Source: Datnioides undecimradiatus
Lineage: Eukaryota > Chordata > Actinopteri > Lobotiformes > Datnioididae
Length of the DNA: 64,000 nt
Direction of reading: 5' to 3'
Assembly: GCA_008933995.1 (NCBI GenBank)
Contig: WARS01004318.1
Location: forward strand, 1,075,589 to 1,139,588
Of the stretch, positions 44,501 through 55,723 are shown piece after piece. How positions within the stretch are numbered: the stretch's first letter is position 1; the number at the start of each line of letters is the position of its first letter. Both the position numbers and the translations under genes were made by a program. Under the pieces are notes generated by a model. That model saw only the letters and a program-made list of their open reading frames with translations, was not told the origin of the DNA and ran no database searches.

Positions 44501-45065
44501 TCTGGGTGGAAAATAAGGGATAAATTTGTGGCCGGCGCTGAAAGAACAAGGGAGGGAGAGCGGGAGAGGGAGGGGGGAGGACATATGCTGAATGCTGAGA
44601 TGGAAGATGAAATAGAGTGTGTGTGTGTGTGTGTGTGTGTGTTTGAGGGGGTGGCGGCGATGGCGGCAGCGGCGGCGGACAAGATTCGCATTAATTCTTC
44701 TCATGTCCTGGCCCCAGTATCACCAGGAAACTCCGTCCTCCTCGCCTCCATGGTTCTGTCTCTCCACCCGAGGGATGCAGCCACGCCAGCATGTGCCTTA
44801 TCTGATCAGCCTCCCCCTCGCATCGATTCCCCCCCGTTCGCGCTTTTTGAGTCGCTCCTCAAAGCTGGCACGACTACCTTTTGATTCCCATCCCTCTCCT
44901 CCAACGACGGCATCGTCGGCGATGGCGGCGGCGGCGGCGTTTCTCGCGTTCGACTTGGTGCTTGTGGCTAACGCTAATCCGCTACGCTCCCTGTTGTTGC
45001 ACCGCGGCGCGTTTGTCAGCAGCTCGACAAACACAAACCGAAGAAACAGACAGCGGGAGCGAAGA
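44501..45065. other. GC-rich non-coding DNA with GT array
   Basis: Purine-rich sequence precedes a (GT)13 array at 44617-44642, followed by GGCGGCGATGGCGGC-type sequence to 44682 and a second one near 44920-44940. ORFs on both strands at 44528-45083 draw their Val/Cys and Ala runs from these repeats. I see no domain. Confidence 0.45.
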
Positions 45066-45069
45066 GGCA

Positions 45070-45800
45070 TCCAATTAATATGAAATTGTCTCCAGAAGTC
45101 AATAAGGTTTTAGTTCCACTTGAGTGTGTCTAAATGCGCAGAGTAAGGCTAATTATAATCCCATGGAGTATTTATACTATTTACGCTTTGCCCCTGTCAT
45201 TACAACAAGCTGTAATCCTCCGACCCGTGTTGTCTGCATGTGTTGATGAGCCTTATGCCGGTTGCCAAAAATACTTAAGCTCGTTTCCCCGCTCCTGAAG
45301 GCTCCGGCGACCGTTCGGCGCGCAAACAATGTGAAAATAATCACCGTTACTATGGCGATGAGCGTCGAACAATATCATAATCAGCGGGGCCATCAAGAAC
45401 GTAGTTTCAATCCAGAGGGGCAAAGGTTGCTGCGGAAAGAAGAACAATGAGCTATTTTAGTCAATCTGCTGCTCTACATACGTGGCAGCTTCATTAGAAC
45501 TACCCACTGCGTGCATAACCTTCTGCAGGCCTCCTACCAGCCGTCTCCAGCATTAGAAATACTAATCTCCTATGTGTATTTCACCCTCCATCCTTCCTTC
45601 CATCCAGCAATTATGCCCCCCGCCATCAAAAGCCATCAAAACAGTAATTTCACTTTTTCACAGGCAGGCTTTTCACATTTCCTTCCGTGAAAGGCCTGAA
45701 TCATCCCCTTATCTCCATGGCTATTACACAGTGTGCATGAGAGTGAAAACAATGGGCTCGGCGTGATGAGATCATGGCACTTCATTTCTCCGAGGCCACT
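45070..45800. promoter_or_regulatory. Strong candidate developmental enhancers (CNE pair)
   Basis: The first part (45070-45260) has GGCTAATTATAATCCC, in which TAATTA (45150-45155) directly abuts TAATCC (45156-45161). The second part (45440-45800) has AGCTATTTTAGTCAATC, CATTAGAAATACTAATC near 45551-45567, CAGTAATTTCAC and AACAATGGGC near 45749. Between them (45270-45430) lies more ordinary DNA. The short ORFs crossing the blocks show no families. Confidence 0.5.
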
Positions 45801-46981
45801 CCGGTAGACACAAAGACAATCCGGCAGCAGCGAGGAGGATGGGGGACGGCGAGGGACGGAGGATTTCTCGGTCACTGAGCCCAGGGCTGTGAGGCAGGTC
45901 ATCCCCAGTAATAAGAAAGAGAGGAAGAGGAGGAGGAGGAGGAGGGGAGGATGTAACGGCGGTGATGGGTCTCACAGCCTCGGCGGAGGCTTTTGAGGCC
46001 CTGAGACCAAGGTCGGTGACTGGAACTCAAACGCCGACCCTTTATTCCTGCCTGTGTCCGGAGGGAACCTCGGAGGACCGAGCCGTGCTGCGGCAGGACC
46101 TGCGCTGGGTTTGCTCGCGCGGCGGCGGGTTGGTCGGCGTCTTACAGAGACAGAGAGAGAGAAAGAAGGAGTGCTCCACTGAAGAGGCTGTGGCAGAGCG
46201 AAGTGACAGGCCCGGGGAGGAAGGAGGAGGAGGAGGAGGAGGCTGGAGCTGCAGGAGGAGACAGCTCACTAGTGACTAAAACGGCAGGTCTGAGATTCAG
46301 AGTGTCTCCGCTTTGCTTTCTTCTGGCTGCCGAGATCTCAATTTCCTCCTTTCCTCCCGGTCTGTCGGAGCTCTGCAGTTTATCCTAAAGGTATTTTCTT
46401 AATCAGCTCCTTCCTGTAAAGTCTATTCTGGTCTGTGAACCCTTGAAACCCACCGTCGCAGCCGGTCTCCGGGGTCGCGTTGCTGTTTGATTTGAATAAC
46501 TTTTAAAAAGCCTGAGAAATGAAATCACCCAGCGAGTATTAGAAAGAAACACGACTGCTGTTACGGGTGTACAGTCTGTATTTTACGCCTCCTGCCTGAG
46601 TTTTGGGGTTTTTGATGTACGGCGCGCGTGCACTTCGCTCTTTTCACGTGCATCTGATTGATTTCTCTTTATTTTACAGGCTCATCTAGGCTTTAAGCGC
46701 TGCGGTGCATCTGCTCATGCTACACGCTCGTCCCTATGCAAATAAATAATAAATAAATAAATATGTTTCACGCCTCTGCTCGCTGTTTTTAATATTGCAC
46801 GGAAACGTGGGGAATATACATCATGAAACCTTAAACTGCCGAGCGTGACGATATCCATAATTTGTGGTTAAAATGCTAAAACTCGCAGCGCGCTGCAAAC
46901 TTCCCGTGCTTATGAGATTCACCGACGGATCTCCGAGCCTCCGTTTCAGAGTTACAGAGTCCTGTTCCTGTGTCTTTAACT

Positions 46982-47016
<35 letters not shown>

Positions 47017-49060
47017 TCCTCTCTATCTCTCACTCCATCTCTCTTCCTCTTTTTCTCATTGGAAAGGGGGGAATGGGGTGGGGTGGAATGATCGTGTTAG
47101 GGGGTTCACAGAAGACTGACTGTTTATTATTGTCTTCGGCCCACTTAACTCTGACAGTAACAGAATGAGATGGGGAGAGAAGCGAGTGCCATTAATCACG
47201 GTGTCGGGAGGGCCTGAGCCGAGTGGAGACGCATCCATATCGCATGTGCCTGGGAGAGGAACACAAAGTGATTTTCAGGCCAGCCGGCCTCGCAGCGCCG
47301 CCGTGCAGCCTGCAAGTTCGCATGAGGAGTGCAGGGGGAAGAAGTGGGCGTCTTTTCACACTCGATCTTCCTCAAACGCTCTGACACGTTGCACCTACAG
47401 CCACCCCCCCCTCACCCCTCGCTACCAGCAAACCTAAACAAGGATCAGCGCTGTTTAAAAACCCAAAATGTCTCCTGCAGGAAGTGGAGTCGCCTTGCAG
47501 GAAGAGGGAAGTCGGGATCCGCTGCTTTTCTTTTAAATCCCTCGCCGTAGCATCGCTGGCGCTAACGTGAGGTTAGCTGCGGCCGGCGGGGATGTGTTTT
47601 TAAAAGTACACCGCGCGGCTAGTGGCGACGTTAGCACGCCGTCGACTTCACTAAATTAAAAAAAAAGAAAGAAAAGTAAAAAGCGCGGCGGCTCAGGCGT
47701 CAGTGGCGGCTTCAGTCTGTCAGGCGTCAGTCTGTGTGAGCCGGCCCACCACGCCGGGACGCGATGAAGCCCTGCGCCCGCGCCGCCCGCCTGATTGACA
47801 GCTGTGTCTCCTAAGCCCCCCCCCACCCACCCTTCCACTGCAACACCAGCCGCACACCTTCCTCTGCTATCAGTGACACCCAGATGTGCTACAGCAGCTG
47901 TCTCCCAGATTATTCCTCCGCGTCTCCGAGCCGCCATCTACATAGACAGCCGTCTAAATATTTAATCGCGCCAGAAGGCGCCGCGGCAGCGCACGCCTCG
48001 GCCGCGGAAACACAGTACCTCCAGCTGGAAAGATAGGCCGCGAGCGATGAGCGGCGAGGACAGAGAGAGGGGAGAGGTGAAAGGCTCGGCGGGGGGAGGG
48101 CGGGGTCACGGGTCTGAGCTGAGTTACAGGTAAAAACTAAAGATGACAGTATACGCCACGACTGTTTGGACAAATGACAGCGGTGCAGGAAGAGATGACA
48201 GGCTGCGTTTTGGATGCACCCCGAGGACAAGCTCGCCTGACATCAGATGTCTAACAAGGCAGACGAGACCAGTCTGATTTCCCGCCGTACCTTCAGGGAG
48301 ACGCGCCGGCCCCCTTGAATGTGACATTGCTAACCATGATGCAAAAATTACATTGTGCACACGTGGACGTCGGTCTGTCTGCCTCGCTCCTCGGTCGCGC
48401 TCGCATGTGCGCGTTCATCTGAGTGTGTCATCACTGACAGCTGATCAGAATACACACAGCGCCTGAGGTGCTTTCTGTAATTTTGACTTTTTTTTTTTTT
48501 TTTTCCAAAGCCTTGGCTCAGTCCCAAGCAACAGATTGCTGCTGTCGCCGGAGTTGCGCCTCACAGATGGAGCAGCATCACTTCCTGAGGAGCCTGACAG
48601 GATCAATCCAGGAGCTCATTCGCTCGCAGTCAATTAAGCCATGTTAGTTTTGACAGGAGCCACGGGCAAAATAACAGCCGTCACTGTCTGGGAGGAAAAT
48701 ATTGTGACCAAACAAAAAAAATAAAAAAACGCACTTGTTTACTGGAGGAGGGGGAGGGGGAGGAGGGGGGCTGACTCTGCAGAGAAAGGGGCTGCCGGCT
48801 GCGTGGAGCCACAGCAGGGGCTCGGGCGGACATGACGGCGAGCGGCGGCTGAACCTCAGCAACAGTCAGAGAGTTTAATTTGTCTGAAAACATAAAAAAC
48901 GCCCCGGGCGATTTAACGAAATCCAAAACGGGGACTAATCACGACCTTCATCGACTCCGACGGCACGCTCGGTCCATCTGTCCGACGCCTGCCAAGACCG
49001 CCCGTCCCCCGTCCCCGCGTTTTCATTCTTTACGCGCGATATAGGTCAGACGCTCGCTGC
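45801..49060. other. GC-rich non-coding DNA with repeats, no gene seen
   Basis: Contains GGA arrays (about 45926-45948 and 46216-46242), a purine-rich stretch at 46140-46260, an acceptor-like pyrimidine run ending CAG at 46679 followed by an AAAT array (46737-46763), a CA array (46985-47013), C runs and a T16 run near 48489-48504. Pro/Arg-rich ORFs mirror these repeats. The purine-rich, CpG-containing stretch at 45950-46400 looks somewhat like a 5' UTR or promoter, but I cannot support a transcript. Confidence 0.35.
46985..47013 (+). repeat. (CA)14 microsatellite
   Basis: Uninterrupted CA dinucleotide array. Confidence 0.95.
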
Positions 49061-49369
49061 AAAGCTCCTAAAACGCCTCCTCTGATTCCTCAATAAAGCA
49101 AATGATCCTGAAGTGAATAATACAATACGGGAAAATGAAACAGCCCAGAAATGTGTGTGTGTGCCACCCACCGAGAGAGGAGCTGCTTCTGGTCTCTTTG
49201 AACCTATTGGAAGGAGAGTGAAGCTCTTTGATTAGGACATGTAGGTAGGTAGCTGTGGGCGATGGACTGAAAACACTTGGCATCTGCTTGCAAGTCTCCA
49301 CACACCCGAGGTGAGGGACACACACACCAACACGCACACACACACACTTTTCCCTGGCTGAGCTCGGCT
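49061..49369. promoter_or_regulatory. Candidate conserved fragment with CA runs
   Basis: AT-leaning starts (CAATAAAGCAAATGATCC near 49091, GTGAATAATACAATACGG near 49112-49129) followed by TTTGATTAGGAC near 49227 and two short CA/GT runs (49153-49162, 49319-49347). Weaker than its right neighbour. Confidence 0.3.
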
Positions 49370-49580
49370 TTACCCTGGGCATCATTACAGACACTACACA
49401 TTCCTCCTTTGAAGGGTTATCAAGGCTCCTCATTAAAGATGTCCCTGGCTTTCTTAGTGATGTGGGCCTCCACAGGGCGTAATATACCCCCTTTAATTAG
49501 TTTGCAAACTCATTAGTGTGTGCCGGGCAATTAAATGTCCTTCCTTCAGAATAGTTTACAGCAGGACAAAGGGATCCCAG
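49370..49580. promoter_or_regulatory. Strong candidate developmental enhancer (CNE)
   Basis: Very even block with CATCATTACAGAC, CTCATTAAAGATG near 49430, and CTTTAATTAGTTTGCAAACTC-type sequence at 49491-49511 containing TAATTAG (49494-49500) next to a TTTGCAAA palindrome-like POU/CEBP word. CATTAG and GGGCAATTAAATG follow. No coding signature. Confidence 0.5.
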
Positions 49581-50067
49581 GGGCTGTCAGGGAAGTGGGG
49601 CTCGCAGCTGAGACGACTGTCCCTCCTGCACGGGACCGTCGTCGGGGAGCCGCGGTCCCTCGGTCCGCCCGGACGAAACGCTGCTCCCGTCCGTTTCGCC
49701 GCTGCGTTTTTATCGAAAATGCAACAAACGCTCGTCTCTTTCTCTGTCGTTAACAAACCGAGATGACACCGAGCTGCAGCCTGTGTCTTTGAAATGTGTC
49801 TTTGAAATGTATGTATTTTAATATTCATGAACAAAGAGATGGAGAAGGAGCAGCAGAAGAAAACAGAACGAAGGTGTAGAAGAGACTTGATGATGTTGCA
49901 AACTGAAGTTAAACTATAATTAATGATATTTCTGCATTTAAATGTCTAAAAACAGCTGGAACCATGTTGTATATTTGGTTGAGTCGTATTAAATGATCGT
50001 TTCCAACAAATTTCAAACAGAAAGCTGTAATTTTAATGAACATGACGGTCGGTTTCACCACCTCCTC
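49581..50067. other. Non-coding DNA, no gene seen
   Basis: CpG-rich to 49760, then AT-rich. TTTGAAATGTGTC at about 49789 is followed by a second copy of TTTGAAATGT, a minor duplication. No domain-bearing ORF. Confidence 0.4.
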
Positions 50068-50232
50068 TCTGTGTGTCAGCAGCTTCATGAACTGACTCTG
50101 GATCAGCTGTAAGACACATTTCTGTGTGTCAGCAGCTTCATGAACTGACTCTGGATCAGCTGTAAGACACATTTCTGTGTGTCAGCAGCTTGATAAACTG
50201 ACTCTGGATCAGCTGTAAGACACATTTCTGTG
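50068..50232 (+). repeat. 53-bp tandem repeat, three copies
   Basis: Units start TCTGTGTGTCAGCAGCTT at 50068, 50121 and 50174, each 53 bases, ending GTAAGACACATT, with a partial fourth copy (TCTGTG) at 50227. The first two copies are identical as read; the third has GATAAACTG for CATGAACTG. High identity implies recent duplication. Because 53 is not a multiple of three, it cannot encode a constant protein repeat. Confidence 0.95.
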
Positions 50233-51235
50233 CTCCTCTTTTCAGCCGCTGCTTGTTTTTAACTCTGTATCTGAAGCAGATGAAGGATTTCAGTCGTCGG
50301 ACGTCTGGATCTGAAGTTATCAGAGAAACAAGCTGAGCAAACGTTAGCAGCAGCTCGGCTCGCCGCCCCTCCAGGACGTCCCGTGTGCGGCCGACAGCGT
50401 GGGAGAAACAGTGGTTTTTAAGGTGGAACTGCTTTATTCAGTGTTTCTCTGGGTTTGAATCAGCGGCTCTGTTTGTTTTGGAGAGGAGGAGACCTCTGTG
50501 GAGAATTCAGCTCCCAGTAAAAACCTCCTGAACCATCAACACTGAAGGAATCCCAGCTGACAGGAAGACAACAACTCCCAGCATCCCACGCTGCTGCAGG
50601 AGGTCACATGACCGCAGCTTCTGTTATTGGCTTGATAAGGAGACCCCTAGTGGTAGAAAACTGTGCATTGAGCGTTGAACTGATGTTAATAGTTATTTTA
50701 GTGCATGTTTTGTTTTGTTTGACGAAGTCATTCTAATATATAACGACAGCACGGCTTCGATGATTTCATCATCTGCAGCTTTGAAAAACAAAAATAAGGA
50801 AACACTCAGTTTGAAATAACTTACTTAGCGCTTCACAACAATATCTAATTAAACACTTCCAGGGGGGGCTGGGTCTGAAAGGAGTGTGTGCTCACACAGG
50901 CACACGTCGTTTCTGCAGGAAACCTTCAATTAAACATTGCTAATTATATGCGATTGGCCAAAATTAGCCATTTTAACCCAAATTACAACGAGATAACTCT
51001 GCAGCTTTGAGTGGGGAGCTAAAACAAAAAGAACAGCAATGTGCAAAGATTAAAAACAACAACAATAAAATGTGTAATAAAGGGAAACGGGCAGGCAGCA
51101 CGGATCTGATGAGCGTGAAGGCCGAGCGGGCAGAGCCACTCCAATGTGAAAGCCGCAATAAAAAGACGGGGGCTCTATTTTAAAGACGGTAAAATGTATT
51201 CATATATTTTTTTATAGATTTATATCTGGTTTACC
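50233..51235. other. Non-coding DNA, no gene seen
   Basis: Unique sequence with a ZNF143-like and a CTCF-like motif (listed separately). The right half (about 50690-51235) is AT-rich with ATTAGCC, TTAAACATTGCTAATTATATGCG near 50931-50953 and a T7 run. It may hold further regulatory DNA but is less even than neighbouring blocks. Confidence 0.35.
50571..50655. promoter_or_regulatory. ZNF143-like and CTCF-like motif pair
   Basis: ACAACTCCCAGCATCCCACG at 50571-50590 resembles the ZNF143 consensus (ACAACTCCCAxxATGC) with one clear mismatch. At 50643-50653 ACCCCTAGTGG is, on the minus strand, CCACTAGGGGT, matching the CTCF core CCASYAGRGG. CTCF and ZNF143 co-occupy chromatin-loop anchors in vertebrates. 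Occupancy here is inference. Confidence 0.35.
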
Positions 51236-51239
51236 ATCT

Positions 51240-51790
51240 GAAGTTCACAGCTCTGTGCTCTCTCTGATACCGGCCCCAGAGGAGCCCAAGGCGGATTCCA
51301 GCGCTCCGTGGCTCTCTATAAATCCAGCCAGCATGAAATCTCAAGGAGCTAACGTTGAGAAGAGAAGCCAATCTGCCTGTTTACACCATCTCATCTTACA
51401 CAGAAGCCTTGGCGCCTGCCCCGCAGAAACCCCCCCTCCCACCCCCAGCATGTTTGCAGAAGTGTTCATGCTGAACAAAGTGATTGTATCATCTGGGCCT
51501 ACTCTTCCATTTGTGTTGCCGCTTCTCCCGAAAACCCGTTTCAAGCTGTGTCACCCCCAACTCAGGCGAAGTTTGAAAAATGGAAGAAGGGAACCATGCA
51601 AAGTGGACATATTCTCCAGCCTGCCGTAAAATAACCGGGGGATGGACCATTAGCCATTTGCCGCTACCGACCGAGTTGCAGATCTCGCATCTGCACAAAC
51701 AGAAGGTCACGGGAAAACTTAACAAAAGAACGAAACAAGGAGGAAATAATGTTAAGAGCAGGCAGAAACAGAAAAGAGCCGCTTCATCCG
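51240..51790. promoter_or_regulatory. Strong candidate conserved non-coding block
   Basis: 550 bp of even, non-repetitive DNA, for example AATCCAGCCAGCATG near 51321, GAACAAAGTGATTG near 51473 (a SOX/TCF-like AACAAAG), and ATTAGCCATTTGCC near 51649. ORFs exist on both strands (51255-51629 plus, 51489-51797 minus) without domain or splice support. An unrecognised exon cannot be excluded, but the pattern fits an enhancer. Confidence 0.4.
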
Positions 51791-51959
51791 GACACACAAG
51801 CTTCGGTCTGAGCTTCGGCTTTATTTAGAGCCGCGCGGCGGATAATCCGGCTCATTCTCTGACCTTGTTCGGTGATGACTTGACTAAAATGCCAGCTCCA
51901 CCTCCCTCTCCCCGACGTTAGCCCGCCGTTAGCGAGGGGCAGGGTGGACTAGACATGTT

Positions 51960-52430
51960 CCACCACTTTTCCAAGGCACAAACCAGTCAATTTGTCATCC
52001 AGTGAAGAGGTTGAACCTTTAATTAAAGTGGAGAGCTGCCGCCATCAGGGCCCGGCTAAATGTCACATGATAAATAACGGCAGAAGATCTGAAAAGCTCC
52101 CTTGGAGTTTCCTTCACCGGTGGGTGGTGGTGGGTGGTGGGTGGTGGGGGGATAAAAGGCCACACACATTACAGGGTAACTGCATATCAATATGTTAAAT
52201 AGGTTCAATTGTATAAATTGATTAAATGACCCAATTGCGAAGCAGCCATGCTTCAAAGGCCCTGTTGTTTGAGCGGTGAATGTTGACAATGTCACGTAGG
52301 ATGGCTATTAATGGAAACCAAGCAGAGAGAATGTGGCGGTGAGTGACATTATTAAAGTAGATGATGGGTTTCTGAGCAGATCATTCACTGAATGCAATCG
52401 ATAGCTCTGTGTCTAAACGCTCGGGCAGAA
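51960..52430. promoter_or_regulatory. Candidate conserved non-coding block
   Basis: Contains CCTTTAATTAAAGTGG near 52016-52031 (TTTAATTAAA palindrome), ATGATAAATAACGG, CAATATGTTAAATAGG, then a GTATAAATTGATTAAATGACC run near 52210-52230 and GGCTATTAATGG near 52302. A G-rich tract at 52119-52151 splits it. Confidence 0.45.
52119..52151 (+). repeat. G-rich GGT/GGGT tract (potential G-quadruplex)
   Basis: Four GGG runs (52122-52124, 52132-52134, 52139-52141, 52146-52151) separated by short TGGTGGT-type loops on the plus strand fit the rule for intramolecular G-quadruplex formation. Confidence 0.7.
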
Positions 52431-52479
52431 ATTACACTCGGAGGCGCGCCGCCCCCGGGGGTGCAAATGACACCGGCGT

Positions 52480-52960
52480 GAAAATGCATTGCTATGGACA
52501 CTATTAGAAACGATTGGCTAATTACATCCACGAGAAGGCCGGCTTCTTTTTTTTTTTTCTTTTAATCGGTCTTTCGCATTTACCGTGAAAGAAATGAGCA
52601 GCGTGCAGGAGAGCGAGCGCGGCCTCGAACATGATCTGTGCATAAATATAGTGCGGCGGGCGGTGAAACTGTCTGACTGTACAATCCAATATTTCCAAAA
52701 GCCTGTTGTCTGATACCGAGTCATTTGTGGAAGCACTGACAACCCTCTTTGTCCGTCCGTCCGCACTGCATCAGCATATATTTTCGAAATCGGTTCATTT
52801 CACTCTGCTTATTATCAGGCAGCTTAATCTTGACCCTTCAAATCTCTGAAATGATCGCCCTGTCTCTTGTCTTCCCTTCCTCTCCGAAACCCTTGAATGT
52901 GCTGTCAATTCCACTAAATTCCTCTCTCATCTTTCAGCACTTGATCCCCTAATCTTGCTT
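52480..52960. promoter_or_regulatory. Candidate conserved non-coding block
   Basis: Includes GATTGGCTAATTACATCC near 52514-52531, a T-run near 52548-52558, CATAAATATAGTGCGG near 52640 and pyrimidine-rich AT-leaning sequence with CTGTCAATTCCACTAAATTCC near 52902-52922. The ORFs here carry no domain. Confidence 0.4.
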
Positions 52961-54755
52961 TTGTGTCAGTCACTTGACGGAAACTCGTCGCCCGCTACTC
53001 GGTGCTTAAACGCCGCCTCACCTCCCCCGTTTCAAAGCCCCGCCGCGCCGCACTGTTTTACACCGCCGCCATCTTCAACTGCAGCTCATTGCGCACGTTT
53101 TGATCATTTGACAAACCGTTTATTACCAAAATAATCCCTCAACACCATAACGCCTTCTGCAAGAAAAGAGGAAACGTGCTGCAGGGCCCGTTGCCTGTTT
53201 CCTCTGAGGCCTCTTTACATTTCACAAACGTAAAATCTAATGATGTCATTTCCTGCGTGGGGCTCCAACTCATTCTGGGCAACTTCAGAAATGTAATTAC
53301 TGCCCCATCCATACACATATAAATGTTTCATATTTTCCTATTCACTAAAACTCATTAATAACATATATTATTCGAACACATTACGACTCTTTTTATGGAT
53401 TTGCTTTGGCCTCACACGTCGCACATGCATTTTTACCTTCCCACCATCTTTTTATTTAACTCTGTTTCCTGGAAAAATGACTAATAAATAAAAAAATATT
53501 AAGCAAACTTACATTTTCTTCTCTGCAGCAATCGTTTCATGCCATCTAGAAGCAGATTTAGGTTCTTACAGTTTCCCAGTTGTGTGTTTGTTCAGGCAAT
53601 TCAAAGGCTTTGGTTAAAATATGGAGAAAAGATTAGAATTTATGCTAAATGTTATTAGTTTATGGTTTAAACAGCACTGATTATTTAACCTTGGCTAGTT
53701 GTTGTAGCAGTAAATGACCACATGTAGGACTCAGGCCTTTAAATCCAAAATGCACAAGCACCAAAGCCTCTCCTGCAAAATTAATATTTAGCATTTACCA
53801 TTTAGCGTTAAACACAAACATAATTGCCACAGATGAAGTTGCATTTGGTGCAGAGGTGTTAGAAGCTAGCTAGCGTTAGCGCTAACCTGCAAACACAGCT
53901 ACTTGCATCCACCTACAGCAACTTGCTCAACACACAGGAGCATTGGCTTTAATGAGGACTGGAGCTGCAGACGTTCGGCTAATGTCAAGGTTAAAGAATG
54001 GTATGGTCCACTTTGGGGGGGGTGGGTCAGACAATATATAGCAAGTTTATGGGAAATATATTCTAATAGTTTCAAACAGAGCTTCTGTTGGATTTATAAT
54101 TGTCCCAAACCCACCGAACTGTCTTTTGGAGGAGGTTGAAGTCTTAATTAGAACTGTGGGAATAACACTTCTCCGCCGTGACGCACCGTGATGCTATCAG
54201 GGTTAGCCTCCGTGCTACAGTGTGTCGCACAGCTTTTAATTACTGCAGGTCGTCAAATGCACCGAACAAACGCACAGAGAAGCTGCGTACATTTGTGTGT
54301 TTGCTCGAGGACGTATGGATTTCCGTCAGTCTAAGCGTTTGGGGAAACTGACTCCAGAGCAGTCACTGTGTGAGCTGCTGCGGTGCCTCTAATAGTCTCA
54401 GCTGAACTCTCGCAGTAATCTGCTGCATGGTAACCGGACAACAACCCGCTGCAGCTTCCCTTTCCACTGTCCACATATCCATTCATCTCTTATCTGCACG
54501 CTGTATGTACCTCATCGTATATTTAAGCGTTGCATGTGATAATTCCTCTCTAACATACATGTATTTCTTATATGACACCAACTTGTAAATAAAGCAAAAA
54601 ATGCATGTACATGATATTTAAAATATGCGTTTCTAAGGGTGAAAACAAACATACAGGCACATGCAAAAGAAGGATGGGAGGGTTCTCTGATCGCATGTTC
54701 TGCAAACTGTGCTCATGTCTGCTGCACAGGCGTCCCGATGCCTAACGAACGTGAG
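52961..54755. other. AT-rich non-coding DNA, no gene seen
   Basis: A CpG-rich start (52980-53070) gives way to AT-rich unique DNA. An acceptor-like pyrimidine run ending CTGCAG at 53528 has no clear donor after it. GCTAGCTAGC and the palindrome GTTAGCGCTAAC (53875-53886) sit in sequence that may be an old transposon I cannot name. A G8 run lies near 54015. Confidence 0.4.
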
Positions 54756-54759
54756 ACTC

Positions 54760-54990
54760 CACCTCTAATGACTTCGTCGTATGTCGCCCCCTTCCTATAA
54801 CGTCTTAATCAACTGATACAAATATTGTTAATAATTCAAGCCTCATTGGTGTACTTAATCTACCTCATTTTCTAATCTTCCTAATAATTCATTTGTTCGG
54901 TGATTAATTACACTCATTTATGTCATGTGGAAACAACATTTGTTTTTAATTGTGCATGTCAAAAGAATTTTCCACTCATCCCATTTATGC
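54760..54990. promoter_or_regulatory. Strong candidate developmental enhancer (CNE)
   Basis: Dense AT-rich, non-repetitive block: CGTCTTAATCAACTG, AAATATTGTTAATAATTC at about 54821-54838 (SOX and homeodomain words), CCTAATAATTCATTTG, and GTGATTAATTACACTC with TAATTA at 54905-54910, then TTTTTAATTGTGC. Among the highest TAAT densities in the window. Confidence 0.55.
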
Positions 54991-55239
54991 TCGCGCTGGG
55001 TGTTTGGAGCCGTGGTCACCGCAGGGTTCCCGCGTTTCCCTCCCTCTTCGACTCCTCTACATCCGCCAGCGATCAGATTTTCCACCATTGCGCCATATGT
55101 GGCATCACAGTTAATTACTCAAGAGAAATTGGCTGAAGACGCGGCGTAACAGCAGGTGAGGAGCTCCAGCCCAGAGCTAAACCAACACTAACTGGTCAAG
55201 CTCAGCTGCCCTCGCTCCTCCACTGCCTGAGACGCGCAG

Positions 55240-55700
55240 GATGAGCTCATTCATGCTGTTTGGCCTTCATTACAGATCAGGGAAGGTGCAATTAGTAGCA
55301 ACCCCCCCACCAGTTTATAATTACCTTAAGACACCCACTTAAACAGGGAACCTTATAAATCAGATCCTGTTGCCTATCACAGCCCTGGACGCTACATTAT
55401 GCCAACAGATGTCGGCTGCAGCCATGGACAGGCCCCTCGGTGGCAGCGACAGCCAACAACACCGCGAGCTCGTCTAATGAATAAGAATGGCCTTTAGGTT
55501 CGGCTTTGCAGGGGTCTGTGCTTCGGGTTTATGGCTATATTTCTTGCGAATTGAGAATTAGGAAGGAAAGAGAAGTGGGGGAGAGAACAAAAGGTCAATT
55601 AAACGTTGGCGAAATGCAACAGATTACAGTTTGTTTGATGTTGTCCCCGCGTGTCGGTGACATTTGTGCCATTTTTGCTGATATATTATTTCCAATTTAC
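55240..55700. promoter_or_regulatory. Candidate conserved non-coding block
   Basis: Even block with CTTCATTACAGATC, GTGCAATTAGTAGC near 55286, GTTTATAATTACCTTAAG near 55313-55330, CTTATAAATCAG and CTACATTATGCC near 55392, followed by GTCTAATGAATAAG near 55471 and GAGAATTAGG. Ends just before a CpG-rich 25-bp repeat. Confidence 0.45.
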
Positions 55701-55723
55701 AAATGCAAATGGTCGGCGGGTCG

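Noticed and set aside
46680..46765. Possible terminal exon after a good acceptor with AATAAA words
   Set aside because: The AATAAA words belong to an AAAT microsatellite and no upstream exon can be supported.
49909..50172. Minus-strand ORF with internal repeat
   Set aside because: Repeat stems from the 53-bp triplication, whose unit is not a multiple of three.
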